64,000 bases of DNA from Altericroceibacterium xinjiangense (GTDB lineage: Bacteria; Pseudomonadota; Alphaproteobacteria; Sphingomonadales; Sphingomonadaceae): positions 287,572-351,571 of the forward strand of contig NZ_RSEK01000002.1 of NCBI RefSeq assembly GCF_003958635.1, in the 5' to 3' direction. Under the pieces are notes generated by a model that searched no databases, was not told the origin of the DNA, and saw only the letters and a list, made by a program, of their open reading frames with translations. Below are positions 18,001 through 27,990 of this stretch, in pieces. The translations under genes and the position numbers were made by a program. The first letter of the stretch is position 1. Each line of letters begins with the position of its first letter.

Positions 18001-18494
18001 TGATCGAACGCCTGCCGGATGTGCCGGATGGGGAGCGGGAGACCAAGGCCGCCGATTGGCTCGCCCGCAACGGGGCCGATCTGCCGGAAAGTGACCGGGC
18101 GGACATGCTGGCCGATGCGCTGGCTGTGATCCGGGCACCACAATGGGCAGAACTGTTCTCTTCCGCGGCGCTGCCGGAAGTGCCGCTGACGGCAGTCGTC
18201 GATGGGCGGGTCATCACCGGGACGGTGGACCGGCTGCTGGTGGAGAAAGACCGGGTGCTGGTGATCGATTTCAAGACCGCGCGCCGCCCGCCCGCTGGTC
18301 TTGAGCAGGTGCCGACCGCGACTTTGCGCCAGATGGCGGCTTATGCCGCCGCGCTGCAGGCAATCTATCCCGGGCGCAAAACGGAAGCGGCCGTGCTCTA
18401 TACTCATGCGCCGCGACTGATCGCGATTCCTGCGGAGGTGCTCGATCGGCACAAACCCGGTTTGCCCATCGGTGAGGAAAGCTTTGCTGGGTGA
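15012..18494 (+). CDS. addA: Double-strand break repair helicase AddA
   Basis: This is a 1160-residue UvrD-family superfamily 1 helicase fused to a nuclease. Walker A (S-A-G-T-G-K-T) lies at about residues 27-33. Further on are the Walker B-type L-I-D-E-A-Q-D, the motif III G-D-Y-K-Q-A-I-F-R-F-Q-G, motif V around V-H-G-S-K-G-L-Q-A, and motif VI in Y-V-A-M-T-R-A. The C-terminal nuclease motif V-I-D-F-K-T-A lies near residue 1090. It translocates on DNA and cuts both strands with AddB. It is coupled to addB by a 4-base overlap and followed 57 bp later by trxA. Confidence 0.96.
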   Translation: MSGMVFPLMDNQARAVDPRDSVWLSASAGTGKTQVLSARVLRLLLQPDVAPAQILCLTFTKAGAAEMATRVNEVLASWVRMRPDALVKDLKAIGAGIDPDTQARARMLFARVLDCPGGGLRINTIHAFSQWLLAAFPEEAGLVPGTKPMEDRDREVLAHRVLVDLLLKWQTGRDRQLLDALSLLSLRMGPDGARRWLMRCADARQAWFGPGSWQEPLDERVRQLIGLAVDAGPETVAALCQDDQFDCEALRQCLDVLSAWDSKTGREGAAAIREWLALDPNARAEAIDLFSGTLFNKTDGAPKQLNNILKRDPGYGECIARVGGCVERVIEHKTLIGLCDLLTPALTVGRRFAIAWEEAKSREGLIDFDDQIRRAANLLTRSDLADWIRCKLDREFDHVLIDEAQDTNESQWSIIRALTDDFFSGTGQRGDKVRTIFVVGDYKQAIFRFQGTSPENFATARRYYAQVMAERAKNARALKDGIDARELVELGLGRSYRTAQPVLDFVDAAIEGIGFENFGLDQHPGRHFGDERPGLVRLWKPIDAKAPEDAEDEGPEEWLSEPEREMANGIARQVQAWLRDGFPLVKGRPRNAGPGDIMVLVRKRRELAGLIVARLHAAGVPVAGVDRLRLGAPLAVKDLMAVLRFAVQPLDDLSLAALLVSPLIGWTQEQLLEHGHRPQKAALWDHLRDEKALLVQDTVERLHDLLGRADWEPPQALLQWLLVGPWQGRRKLVARLGREANDPIDELLNAAHAFTSAHTPSLEGFIHWFDAGEGELKREPGGGENLVRVMTVHGSKGLQAPIVILADATGDPDRSPTRGLSLEERRPGDPLGRKIPLPDLKAEQKKGRIAQADEHAALEEKREHWRLLYVAMTRAEEALFVGGALGKREKEPAADSWYSRLSAVIEGKPVADPVWGECRDWGKPAEGVQAQPVERIEKTVELPTWATIPVGPEPRPPRPLAPSSAAEELGADPPSSSDVPPEIAQRAARRGVLIHRLIERLPDVPDGERETKAADWLARNGADLPESDRADMLADALAVIRAPQWAELFSSAALPEVPLTAVVDGRVITGTVDRLLVEKDRVLVIDFKTARRPPAGLEQVPTATLRQMAAYAAALQAIYPGRKTEAAVLYTHAPRLIAIPAEVLDRHKPGLPIGEESFAG

Positions 18495-18551
18495 ACGGTT
18501 GCCTCAGGGTAACCGCGCCCTAAATTGCCGTAAACGACAGGAGCAAAGCCC

Positions 18552-18872
18552 ATGGCGACCAAGACCATCACCGATTCCAGCTTTCAGACGGACGTCCTCA
18601 ATTCCGACAAGCCCGTGCTGGTCGATTTCTGGGCCGACTGGTGCGGACCCTGCAAGATGATCGCTCCCGCGCTGGAAGAAATCAGCGACGAACTGTCCGA
18701 CAAGGTGACCATCGCCAAAATGGACATCATGGAAAACCCGGACATCCCCGGCCAGATCGGCGTCCAGTCGATCCCGCTGATGGTGCTGTTCAAGGACGGT
18801 AAGCCGGTTGCCCAGAAACTGGGCGCCGCACCGAAAAGCCAGCTCAAGCAGTGGCTTGAAAGCGAGCTGTAA
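18552..18872 (+). CDS. trxA: Thioredoxin 1
   Basis: This is the small cytoplasmic disulfide reductase, reduced by thioredoxin reductase and NADPH. At 106 residues it is the standard length. The active site W-C-G-P-C is at residues 30-34, and the cis-Pro segment S-I-P-L-M follows near residue 74. The ATG is preceded by AGGAGC. The gene lies after addBA, as in many alphaproteobacteria, although its function is unrelated to recombination. A strong hairpin shared with the convergent phosphatase gene follows. Confidence 0.98.
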   Translation: MATKTITDSSFQTDVLNSDKPVLVDFWADWCGPCKMIAPALEEISDELSDKVTIAKMDIMENPDIPGQIGVQSIPLMVLFKDGKPVAQKLGAAPKSQLKQWLESEL

Positions 18873-18879
18873 GCTCTTC

Positions 18880-18905
18880 TGAGCCCTCGCTGTCGCGGGG
18901 GCTCA
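18880..18905. terminator. Bidirectional terminator, trxA / phosphatase gene
   Basis: The sequence from TGAGCCC to GGGCTCA folds into an 11-bp stem (one G-T pair) with loop TGT. It starts 7 bases after the trxA stop and includes the stop codon of the convergent inositol monophosphatase-family gene, so it can serve both transcripts. No clear T-run follows on either side. Confidence 0.7.
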
Positions 18906-19709
18906 GGTATCCAGAACCGTAAGTCTTTCCGCCAATCCGTCCCACAAGGCGGGTGAGGCTGCGCCGATCAGCCCGGTCCGCCTGGTTTCGTCGACGCGGT
19001 AGGGCGAGCCGTCCGGCCGCGCGGCTTTTCCGCCTGCTTCGTTGAGGAACAGCACGCCCGCTGCGTGATCCCACGGCAAGGTGCGTTCGAAAATCGAGAC
19101 ATCGTTCTGCCCCAGCGTCAGCCGGGGGTACTGCTCTGCGGCGCAGCGGGGAATGTCCACCAGCCGGTAATGCGGCGCGATGGTGGTCTTCATCGCCTCC
19201 CGCTTGGCCATGTCCATGAAGAGCAGGGAGATGGCCGCGACCGGCGGTGTTTCCCCGGTGGCGCGCGCCGCGATCTTCTCTCCGCCAACGAATGCGCCCT
19301 TGCCGCGCTCAGCCATGCACATGCGGCCGGACAGCGGATCGTAGATCCATCCGGTGTGGGCGATCCCGTTCTCAGCCATCGCGATCAGGATCCCAAACGG
19401 CGGTTTCCCGGCCGCGAAGTTGTGGGTTCCATCGATCGGATCGACGATCCAGCACGGGCCGGACAAACGGTCGAGCACCGAAGGATCGGCATGGGCCGCT
19501 TCCTCGCCGACCACAGCAAGGCCTGGCGCGATCTTCGTCAGCCCTTCGGTCAGCATTTCTTCCGAAAGCTTGTCCGCCACGGTGACGAAGTCGTCCGCCG
19601 CCTTCTCCTCGATCTGGTGAGCGGAGAGGGTCTGGTAATGCGGCAGGATCGCTCGCTGCGAGACGTCGCGCAGCAGGGCCTCGACCGCGGTGTGGAGCGC
19701 GCCGGTCAA
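18903..19709 (-). CDS. Inositol monophosphatase family protein
   Basis: This is a Mg2+-dependent phosphatase of the IMPase superfamily. The metal-binding motifs are visible: G-E-E-A-A, W-I-V-D-P-I-D-G-T-H-N-F (about residues 84-95) and L-P-W-D-H-A-A-G (about 210-217). Members act on inositol-1-phosphate, histidinol phosphate or 3',5'-bisphosphonucleotides; motifs alone do not tell which. I chose TTG at 19709, giving 268 residues, because it overlaps the argJ stop in a TTGA junction and places the N-terminus where the family usually begins. A longer frame reaching 19763 would run 58 bases into argJ. It is probably co-transcribed with and coupled to argJ, which leaves a histidinol-phosphatase (HisN-like) amino-acid role possible. 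Confidence 0.88.
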   Translation of the reverse strand: MTGALHTAVEALLRDVSQRAILPHYQTLSAHQIEEKAADDFVTVADKLSEEMLTEGLTKIAPGLAVVGEEAAHADPSVLDRLSGPCWIVDPIDGTHNFAAGKPPFGILIAMAENGIAHTGWIYDPLSGRMCMAERGKGAFVGGEKIAARATGETPPVAAISLLFMDMAKREAMKTTIAPHYRLVDIPRCAAEQYPRLTLGQNDVSIFERTLPWDHAAGVLFLNEAGGKAARPDGSPYRVDETRRTGLIGAASPALWDGLAERLTVLDT

Positions 19710-20932
19710 CTCCGGTAATCCGCGTTGATCGCAATGTAGCCATGCGTCAGGTCGCACGTCCACACGGTGGCGCGCCCTTCGCCAAGGCCGATGTCCACCT
19801 CGATCACGATGTCGCGTCCTTTCAGGTGCGCCGCGACCGGTGCCTCATCGTAATCGGGCAGGGGCTGGCCCTCGCGCGCGGCCCAGGTGCCGCCGAACCC
19901 GATCGACAGCCGGTCCCGGTCTGCCGGCTCCCCCGCCTTGCCGACCGCCATCACCACGCGGCCCCAATTGGCGTCTTCCCCGGCAATGGCAGTTTTAACC
20001 AGCGGGGAGTTGGCGATGGAAAGGCCGATCTTGCGAGCGCTTTCATCGGATTCGGCTCCGCTGACGCGCACCTCGATGAACTTGCTGGCTCCTTCCCCGT
20101 CGCGCACCACCAGCTGCGCCAGTTGCAGGCAGACGTCGCGCAGGGCAGCCCCAAACGCGTCTGCGCCTTCATCCCCGAACCCGGTGAGTAGCGAACTGCC
20201 GGCCCGGCCGGTTGCGAACGCCAGCACCGTGTCGCTGGTGGAGGTATCGGAATCGACCGTGATGCAGTTGAACGTGGCGTCGCTGGCGGAGGACAGCAGT
20301 TGCTGGAGGAACGCGGGCTCCACCGCCGCGTCGGTGAAGATGTAGCCCAGCATGGTCGCCATGTCCGGCGCGATCATCCCGCTGCCCTTGACGATCCCGA
20401 CGAGTTCGACCCGTTTGCCGGCCACGATCGCCGAAGCCGCCGCGGCCTTGGGAAATGTGTCGGTGGTAGAGATCGTCCGCGCCGCGTCCTCCCAGGAACA
20501 GGCGGGGGCCTGGAGCGCGGCGGCGATCCCTTCGTACGCCTTGTCCTTGGGCAAGGGCACGCCGATCACCCCGGTGGAGGAGACGAACACCTCGCTGGGC
20601 GCGCAGTCGAGGTGCGCGGCCACCTGGGCCATGATCTGCTCCACCGCCTCGCGCCCGCGATAGCCGGTAAAGGCGTTGGAATTGCCCGCGTTTACCACAA
20701 GTGCCCGCGCGCGGCCAAGCAGCGCCTGCTCACGCCCCAGTTCGACTTCGGAAGAACAGCACACGTTCCGCGTGAACACTCCGGCGACCGAGGTGCCGGG
20801 GGACAATTCCACATAGGTCAGGTCGCAGCGGTCCCACGTCTTGTACCCGGCGCGCACCGCATGGGGCACAACCCCGGCGATCGGCGGCAAATCGGGAAAC
20901 GGCAGGGCGAGCGGAGAGGGGGTCAGGTCCAT
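19706..20932 (-). CDS. argJ: Bifunctional ornithine acetyltransferase / N-acetylglutamate synthase
   Basis: ArgJ transfers the acetyl group of N-acetylornithine to glutamate, closing the acetyl cycle of arginine synthesis. Precursors of this family self-cleave before a conserved Thr into alpha and beta chains; that site is visible as M-I-A-P-D-M-A-T-M-L with T193 the presumed nucleophile. The 408-residue length is normal. The frame stays open far upstream through the antisense of secA, so the start was set at the ATG at 20932, which gives a normal N-terminus. No strong Shine-Dalgarno precedes it. It is divergent from the small secreted protein gene. Confidence 0.95.
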   Translation of the reverse strand: MDLTPSPLALPFPDLPPIAGVVPHAVRAGYKTWDRCDLTYVELSPGTSVAGVFTRNVCCSSEVELGREQALLGRARALVVNAGNSNAFTGYRGREAVEQIMAQVAAHLDCAPSEVFVSSTGVIGVPLPKDKAYEGIAAALQAPACSWEDAARTISTTDTFPKAAAASAIVAGKRVELVGIVKGSGMIAPDMATMLGYIFTDAAVEPAFLQQLLSSASDATFNCITVDSDTSTSDTVLAFATGRAGSSLLTGFGDEGADAFGAALRDVCLQLAQLVVRDGEGASKFIEVRVSGAESDESARKIGLSIANSPLVKTAIAGEDANWGRVVMAVGKAGEPADRDRLSIGFGGTWAAREGQPLPDYDEAPVAAHLKGRDIVIEVDIGLGEGRATVWTCDLTHGYIAINADYRS

Positions 20933-21037
20933 GACCGCGCTGTATGACGACTGACTATTGCAGTAAACGCGCTTTGCGGCAGCAAACGTTCTTTGACAGT
21001 GGACGGGACGGGGCCGAGGACTTATCTCGGTTCCCAA

Positions 21038-21304
21038 ATGCTCCGTCAGCTGCTCACCCTGCTTGCCATCTTTACCGGCCTTGCTGCCGTGTGTGAGCCT
21101 GCGCAAGCTCGCACGCCGGGCATCGAGCAGGTCCGGCTGCAAGCGGACACGCAGCTGATCGTGTCCTGCGTGATCCGCGCCGGCAGCGGAAGCCATCAGC
21201 TTTCTCGAGCAGGCAAGGCGGCTTCCGCGCAGCCGCAGAAGCCGCGCTGTATGCCGGTCATCGTGCCCCGGGTCATGCTCGGCGCCGACCGCGCTCACGA
21301 ATAG
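21038..21304 (+). CDS. Small secreted hypothetical protein upstream of secA
   Basis: This encodes an 88-residue protein. Residues 1-24 form a clear Sec signal peptide (a basic pair-like start, then a hydrophobic L-L-T-L-L-A-I-F-T-G-L core ending in A-Q-A). The remaining 64 residues contain two cysteines and no domain I know. The ATG at 21038 is preferred over a longer frame from 20993 because it begins the signal peptide. Short genes at this place between argJ and secA are, to my recollection, common in related genomes. A TTGACA hexamer lies at 20993-20998, but no well-spaced -10 follows. Function unknown. Confidence 0.6.
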   Translation: MLRQLLTLLAIFTGLAAVCEPAQARTPGIEQVRLQADTQLIVSCVIRAGSGSHQLSRAGKAASAQPQKPRCMPVIVPRVMLGADRAHE

Positions 21305-21385
21305 CGACCGCTTTTTTGCCGCTTCGTTCTTCCGCCCGCGCTGTGATGCGCGGGTACCCGCATATTTGAAATCAGGACCCGCCCC

Positions 21386-24127
<2,742 letters not shown>

Positions 24128-24130
<3 letters not shown>

Positions 24131-24203
24131 TCCGCGGCGCGGATCAGGCACTTGCCGCAACCGTAACGACTGTTATGATCCTCTCCTGACAAGGGGGAGG
24201 ATC
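24128..24203. terminator. Two hairpins after secA
   Basis: The first, TGATCCGC/GCGGATCA with loop GGC (24128-24146), includes the secA stop codon. The second, GATCCTCTCC (24177-24186) pairing with GGGGAGGATC (24194-24203, one G-T pair), follows 31 bases later. Neither has a long T-tract. Together they probably end the secA transcript before the MFS gene at 24261. Confidence 0.55.
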
Positions 24204-24260
24204 AAGCCATTCGCGTTGCCACACACCCGCCCGGGATGATCGGGCTGCGGGATACGCACC

Positions 24261-25475
24261 ATGTCGGGTGATCCAATGCTTTTCCGGCGGATGCTGCCGT
24301 TGATGTTCGCGGTGTTCATCAACATCGCGGGCTTCAGCCTGATCCTGCCGCTGCTGCCGTTCTACGGTTCGCTGTTCGGCGCGGGGCCGTTCGAGGTTGC
24401 GCTGCTGTTTGCCGCATACAGTCTCGGCAACGTGTTCGGCGAAATCTTCTGGGGCCGCCAGTCGGACAGGTGGGGCCGGCGCAAGGTGCTGATCGTGACG
24501 ACTGCCGGCGCGACGCTGGCCTACATCGCTTTTGCGTACACACCGGTTCTTTGGCTGGCGGTCGCGATCCGCGTGGTGAACGGGTTTTTCGGCGGCACGC
24601 TCAGCGTCGCCCAAGGCTTCCTGGCCGATGCCTCGCCGCCGGAAAAGCGCGCCAAGGCAATGGGCCTGTTCGGCGCTGCGTTCAGCACGGGGTTCGCCTT
24701 CGGCCCGGTGGTGGGCGGATTGCTGGCCGGGCCGGGGACGAGCCTCGCCGATTTCCGTCTTCCGATCCTTGCCGCTGCGGCATTCTCGGCCCTGACCTCG
24801 CTGTGGTCGATCTTCTTCCTGCGTGACGTAAAGCCGCCGCTTGGCAGGGCAGCGCCGCTGCCGCGCTACAGCGAAGCGATCCGCTACGTCCGCGCCGATC
24901 CGCTGCTGCTGCGCCTGTTCGTGATCTCCTTCTTCGGGATCGCGGCCTTCGCGTCGATGGAAGCGATCTACGGCTTGTGGAGCGAAGCGAACTTCGGCTG
25001 GGATGCGCAGGACTTGGGCTTCGCGTTCATCGCCATCGGGCTTGGCGGGCTGGTGGTGCAGCTGTTCTTTCTCCACCCGCTGGTCGTGCGCTATGGGGAA
25101 GGGCGAGTCATCGTCGCCGGGCTGTGCGTCCTAGCTATCTCGATGCTGCTCCAGCCGATCCTGCGGGAGCCGCTCGTCGCGGTCGCGCTGATGGGCATGC
25201 TGATGATGGGCCACAGCCTCGCGTTCCCGACCTCCGGCGCGCTGACGTCGCGCACTGCGCCGATGGAGCGGCAAGGCAGCGTGATGGGCTTGTTGATGGC
25301 TTCCAACGCCGTGTCCCGCATCATCGCTCCGCCGACGTTCGGCCTGATCTACGAGCTTGGCCACGACCTGCCGTGGTACGCAGGCGCGGTGATGATCGCG
25401 CTGGTCGTTCCCCTCGGGCTGCAACTGATTGCCCTGGTGCGGCGGCCTCCGGCGCCGGAGCTCAGTCCCAGCTGA
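24261..25475 (+). CDS. MFS efflux transporter
   Basis: This 404-residue, 12-helix major facilitator protein has the loop 2-3 signature G-R-Q-S-D-R-W-G-R-R-K at about residues 67-77 and a hydrophobic first helix directly after the start. It resembles the TetA/DHA1 drug:proton antiporter branch, including a motif C-like G-P-V-V-G-G in helix 5. The substrate is unknown. An ATG 15 bases downstream of the chosen one is an equally good start. The 3' end overlaps the convergent second MFS gene by 14 bp. It sits downstream of secA but behind two hairpins, so it is probably transcribed separately. Confidence 0.88.
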   Translation: MSGDPMLFRRMLPLMFAVFINIAGFSLILPLLPFYGSLFGAGPFEVALLFAAYSLGNVFGEIFWGRQSDRWGRRKVLIVTTAGATLAYIAFAYTPVLWLAVAIRVVNGFFGGTLSVAQGFLADASPPEKRAKAMGLFGAAFSTGFAFGPVVGGLLAGPGTSLADFRLPILAAAAFSALTSLWSIFFLRDVKPPLGRAAPLPRYSEAIRYVRADPLLLRLFVISFFGIAAFASMEAIYGLWSEANFGWDAQDLGFAFIAIGLGGLVVQLFFLHPLVVRYGEGRVIVAGLCVLAISMLLQPILREPLVAVALMGMLMMGHSLAFPTSGALTSRTAPMERQGSVMGLLMASNAVSRIIAPPTFGLIYELGHDLPWYAGAVMIALVVPLGLQLIALVRRPPAPELSPS

Positions 25476-26937
25476 GCGGGCGGGCGACTTCCTCCAGCGG
25501 CTTTCGTTCCGCCGCGACCCCGTAAAACACCGTCACCAAGGCGGCGAGCAGCATCAGGCCTGCGCCGAACAAGTAGCCGATCAGCACTTGTTCGCGCGAT
25601 CCGCTTTCGATCAGCAGCCCGAACACCCACGGCGCAACCGCGCCCAGCAGGGTGCCGAGCGCATAGAAGATCGCGATCGCCAGTGCCCGCATCTCCAGCG
25701 GGAAGTTCTCCGCCGCGGTCAGGTAGGCCGCCGAAGCCGCGGCCGAGGCGAAGAAGAACGTCACGCTCCAGCACAGGGTCTGCGTCGTTGCAGTCAGATG
25801 CCCGCCCGCAAAGGCAAAGCCCGTCGCGGCCAGAAGTACGCCAGACATCCCGTAGGTCAGGATGATCATCGGCCGCCGCCCCCAGGTATCGAACAACCGG
25901 CCAAGCAGCAGCGGGCCAAGCACGTTCCCGGCCGCGAACGGCAGGATATAGTACCCGACGTCCCGGCTCGGGACGTCGTAGAAGTCGGTCAGCATCATCG
26001 CGTAGGTAAAGAAGATCGCGTTGTAGAAAAACGCCTGCGCCGCCATCAGGACAAGGCAGTAGAACGTCCGCTTCGGATACGTGCGGAACAAGGCGGTGAA
26101 CACCTCCTGCATCGAGGTCGCGTGGCGCGGGGTCACGCGGGTGTCCACCGGCGGAAGGTCGGGAAGGACGTGCCCTTCCGCCCGTACGCGTGCCTCTATG
26201 CCCTCGATCACGCGTTCGGCTTCTTCGGCGCGGTGATGGGTAGCAAGCCAGCGCGGGCTTTCCGGCACGAATCGCCGCAGCAGCAGGATGAACACGCCGA
26301 TCACCGCGCCGCCGAAGAACGCGAGCCGCCAGCCGATCTCGGGATCGATCACCCGGGGATCCAGCAGCAGGATCGAGGCCCCGCTCGCCAGGGCCGCGCC
26401 GATCCAGAAGCTGCCGTTGATCACAAGATCGGTCCACCCGCGGCGCCGGGCGGGGATCAGTTCCTGGATCGCGGAATTGATCGCGCTGTATTCGCCCCCG
26501 ATCCCTGCGCCGGTAAGAAAGCGCATCAGGGCAAAGCTCGGCAGATCCCAGGTGAACGCAGTGCCGGCCGTCGCGATCAGGTAAAGCCCCAGGGTGAGGA
26601 AGAACAACTTCTTGCGCCCCCAGCGGTCCGTCAGCCAGCCGAAGAACAAGGCCCCGCCGACGGCCCCCACCAGATAAGCCGAATTGGCGAATCCCACGTC
26701 GCTGGCGCTGAAGCGCAAGACCGGGCTTTCCCGCAGCGCGCCCGCGACCGATCCGGCGATGGTGACTTCCAGCCCGTCGAGAATCCAGGTGATGCCCAGT
26801 GCAATGACCACGAGCCAGTGGAACCGGCTCCACGGCAAGCGGTCGAGGCGGGCAGGCAAGGCGGCGGCAATGTGCTGGCTGATGGTTTCGCTCCCCGTGT
26901 TGCGGGAGCAGCCTAAAGCCTCTCGCCCGCGCTTCAA
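25462..26937 (-). CDS. MFS metabolite:proton symporter
   Basis: This 12-helix transporter has up to 491 residues. It carries G-W-L-T-D-R-W-G-R-K-K after helix 2 and P-E-S-P-R-W-L after helix 6, the pair typical of sugar-porter and aromatic acid/metabolite symporter families, so uptake rather than efflux is likely. The substrate is unknown. The start is doubtful. The first canonical codon is TTG at 26937 with no ribosome-binding site. In-frame ATC at 26883 has GGGGAG seven bases before it and gives the N-terminal length usual for the family. Another TTG lies at 26859, again without a site. The true start is probably 26883 or nearby. Confidence 0.88.
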   Translation of the reverse strand: MKRGREALGCSRNTGSETISQHIAAALPARLDRLPWSRFHWLVVIALGITWILDGLEVTIAGSVAGALRESPVLRFSASDVGFANSAYLVGAVGGALFFGWLTDRWGRKKLFFLTLGLYLIATAGTAFTWDLPSFALMRFLTGAGIGGEYSAINSAIQELIPARRRGWTDLVINGSFWIGAALASGASILLLDPRVIDPEIGWRLAFFGGAVIGVFILLLRRFVPESPRWLATHHRAEEAERVIEGIEARVRAEGHVLPDLPPVDTRVTPRHATSMQEVFTALFRTYPKRTFYCLVLMAAQAFFYNAIFFTYAMMLTDFYDVPSRDVGYYILPFAAGNVLGPLLLGRLFDTWGRRPMIILTYGMSGVLLAATGFAFAGGHLTATTQTLCWSVTFFFASAAASAAYLTAAENFPLEMRALAIAIFYALGTLLGAVAPWVFGLLIESGSREQVLIGYLFGAGLMLLAALVTVFYGVAAERKPLEEVARPLSWD

Positions 26938-26984
26938 GGGCAGCGGCGTGATCGCGCCAGCGACACCGGGATCTGAAGGAAGAG

Positions 26985-27059
26985 TGGCTCCCCGAGTTGG
27001 ATTCGAACCAACGGCCGCTCGATTAACAGTCGAGAGCTCTACCGCTGAGCTATCGGGGA
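26985..27059 (-). tRNA. tRNA-Asn (GTT anticodon)
   Basis: On the minus strand the acceptor TCCCCGA pairs with TCGGGGA, followed by G and an encoded CCA. The D arm is GCTC/GAGC, the anticodon stem TCGAC/ATCGA surrounds anticodon GTT, and the T arm contains GGTTCGAATCC. All conserved positions are present over 75 bases. It stands alone between the MFS gene and nadK. Confidence 0.97.
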
Positions 27060-27133
27060 GCAGTCCTTAGCGGACGGACACGCCTATATGCACCGCTTTC
27101 GGCTTTTGCAAGGCTGGAAAGCGCCCCTGGCAA

Positions 27134-27922
27134 TCAGGCGACGAACTGTTCGCTGACGATCCGTTCGTCCAGGCTGTGCCCGGGATCGAACAGCAGGGTG
27201 AGCTGCCGTGTCTGGTCGCTGGCGATCTGCACTTCGGCGATATCGCGCACTTCCTGCTGGTCGGCCACCGCAGCAACCGGGCGCTTTTCCGGGTCAAGCA
27301 CACGGAAGCGCACTTTGCTGCGATCGGGCAGGATCGCGCCGCGCCAGCGCCGGGGGCGGAACGGGCTGATCGGGGTCAGCGCCAGCGTCTGCGAATCGAG
27401 CGGCAGAATCGGCCCGTTCGCCGAAAGATTGTAGGCGGTCGATCCGGCCGGAGTAGCCAGCAGCACCCCATCGCAGGCCAGTTCCGCAATCCGCACCTTG
27501 CCGTTGACCGAAACCTCGATCTTCGCGGTCTGGCGGGTTTCGCGCAGCAGGGACACTTCGTTGATTGCGGCATACTGCCGGCTTTCGCCGCTCTGAGTCG
27601 TCGCGGTCATCGTCAGCGGGGCAACCGCGATTGGCTTGGCCTTCGCCAGCCGGTCACGCAGCTTTGCCTGGGGACGCCAGCGGTTCATCAGGAAACCGAC
27701 GGTGCCAAGGTTCATCCCGTAGGCCGGAATGACCCGCCCGTTTTCCAGCATGCGGTGCAGCGTCTGCAGCATAAAGCCGTCGCCGCCCAGCACGATGGCA
27801 AGGTCGGCTTCTTCCAGCGGAACCCAATCGGCGGTTTCCCGCAGATAAGCGGCCGCTTCCTGCGCCCGCTCCGCCGGGGAAGCGAGCAGGGCGAGGGAAG
27901 GAAGCTCGCTGCGTTCGGCCAT
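27134..27922 (-). CDS. nadK: NAD kinase
   Basis: This phosphorylates NAD to NADP. The 262-residue protein has the G-G-D-G motif at residues 46-49 within L-G-G-D-G-F-M-L and the I-N-E-V-S-L (NE/D) motif near residue 120, followed by the glycine-rich T-P-A-G-S-T-A-Y segment. The ATG at 27922 was chosen over an in-frame codon 24 bases upstream because it gives the usual N-terminus and has GAGGGG upstream. It lies downstream of mfd on the same strand with a 68-bp gap. Confidence 0.96.
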   Translation of the reverse strand: MAERSELPSLALLASPAERAQEAAAYLRETADWVPLEEADLAIVLGGDGFMLQTLHRMLENGRVIPAYGMNLGTVGFLMNRWRPQAKLRDRLAKAKPIAVAPLTMTATTQSGESRQYAAINEVSLLRETRQTAKIEVSVNGKVRIAELACDGVLLATPAGSTAYNLSANGPILPLDSQTLALTPISPFRPRRWRGAILPDRSKVRFRVLDPEKRPVAAVADQQEVRDIAEVQIASDQTRQLTLLFDPGHSLDERIVSEQFVA

Positions 27923-27990
27923 GCTCTTCGCCCCTCTTGTCCGCACCGCATTCTATGGGCCGACTGCCCCGTTGGCAATGTGTCGGCGGT

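Noticed and set aside
20993..21026. TTGACA-based promoter for the small secreted protein/secA
   Set aside because: The -35-like hexamer is good, but the nearest -10-like sequence is more than 20 bases away; not listed as a feature.
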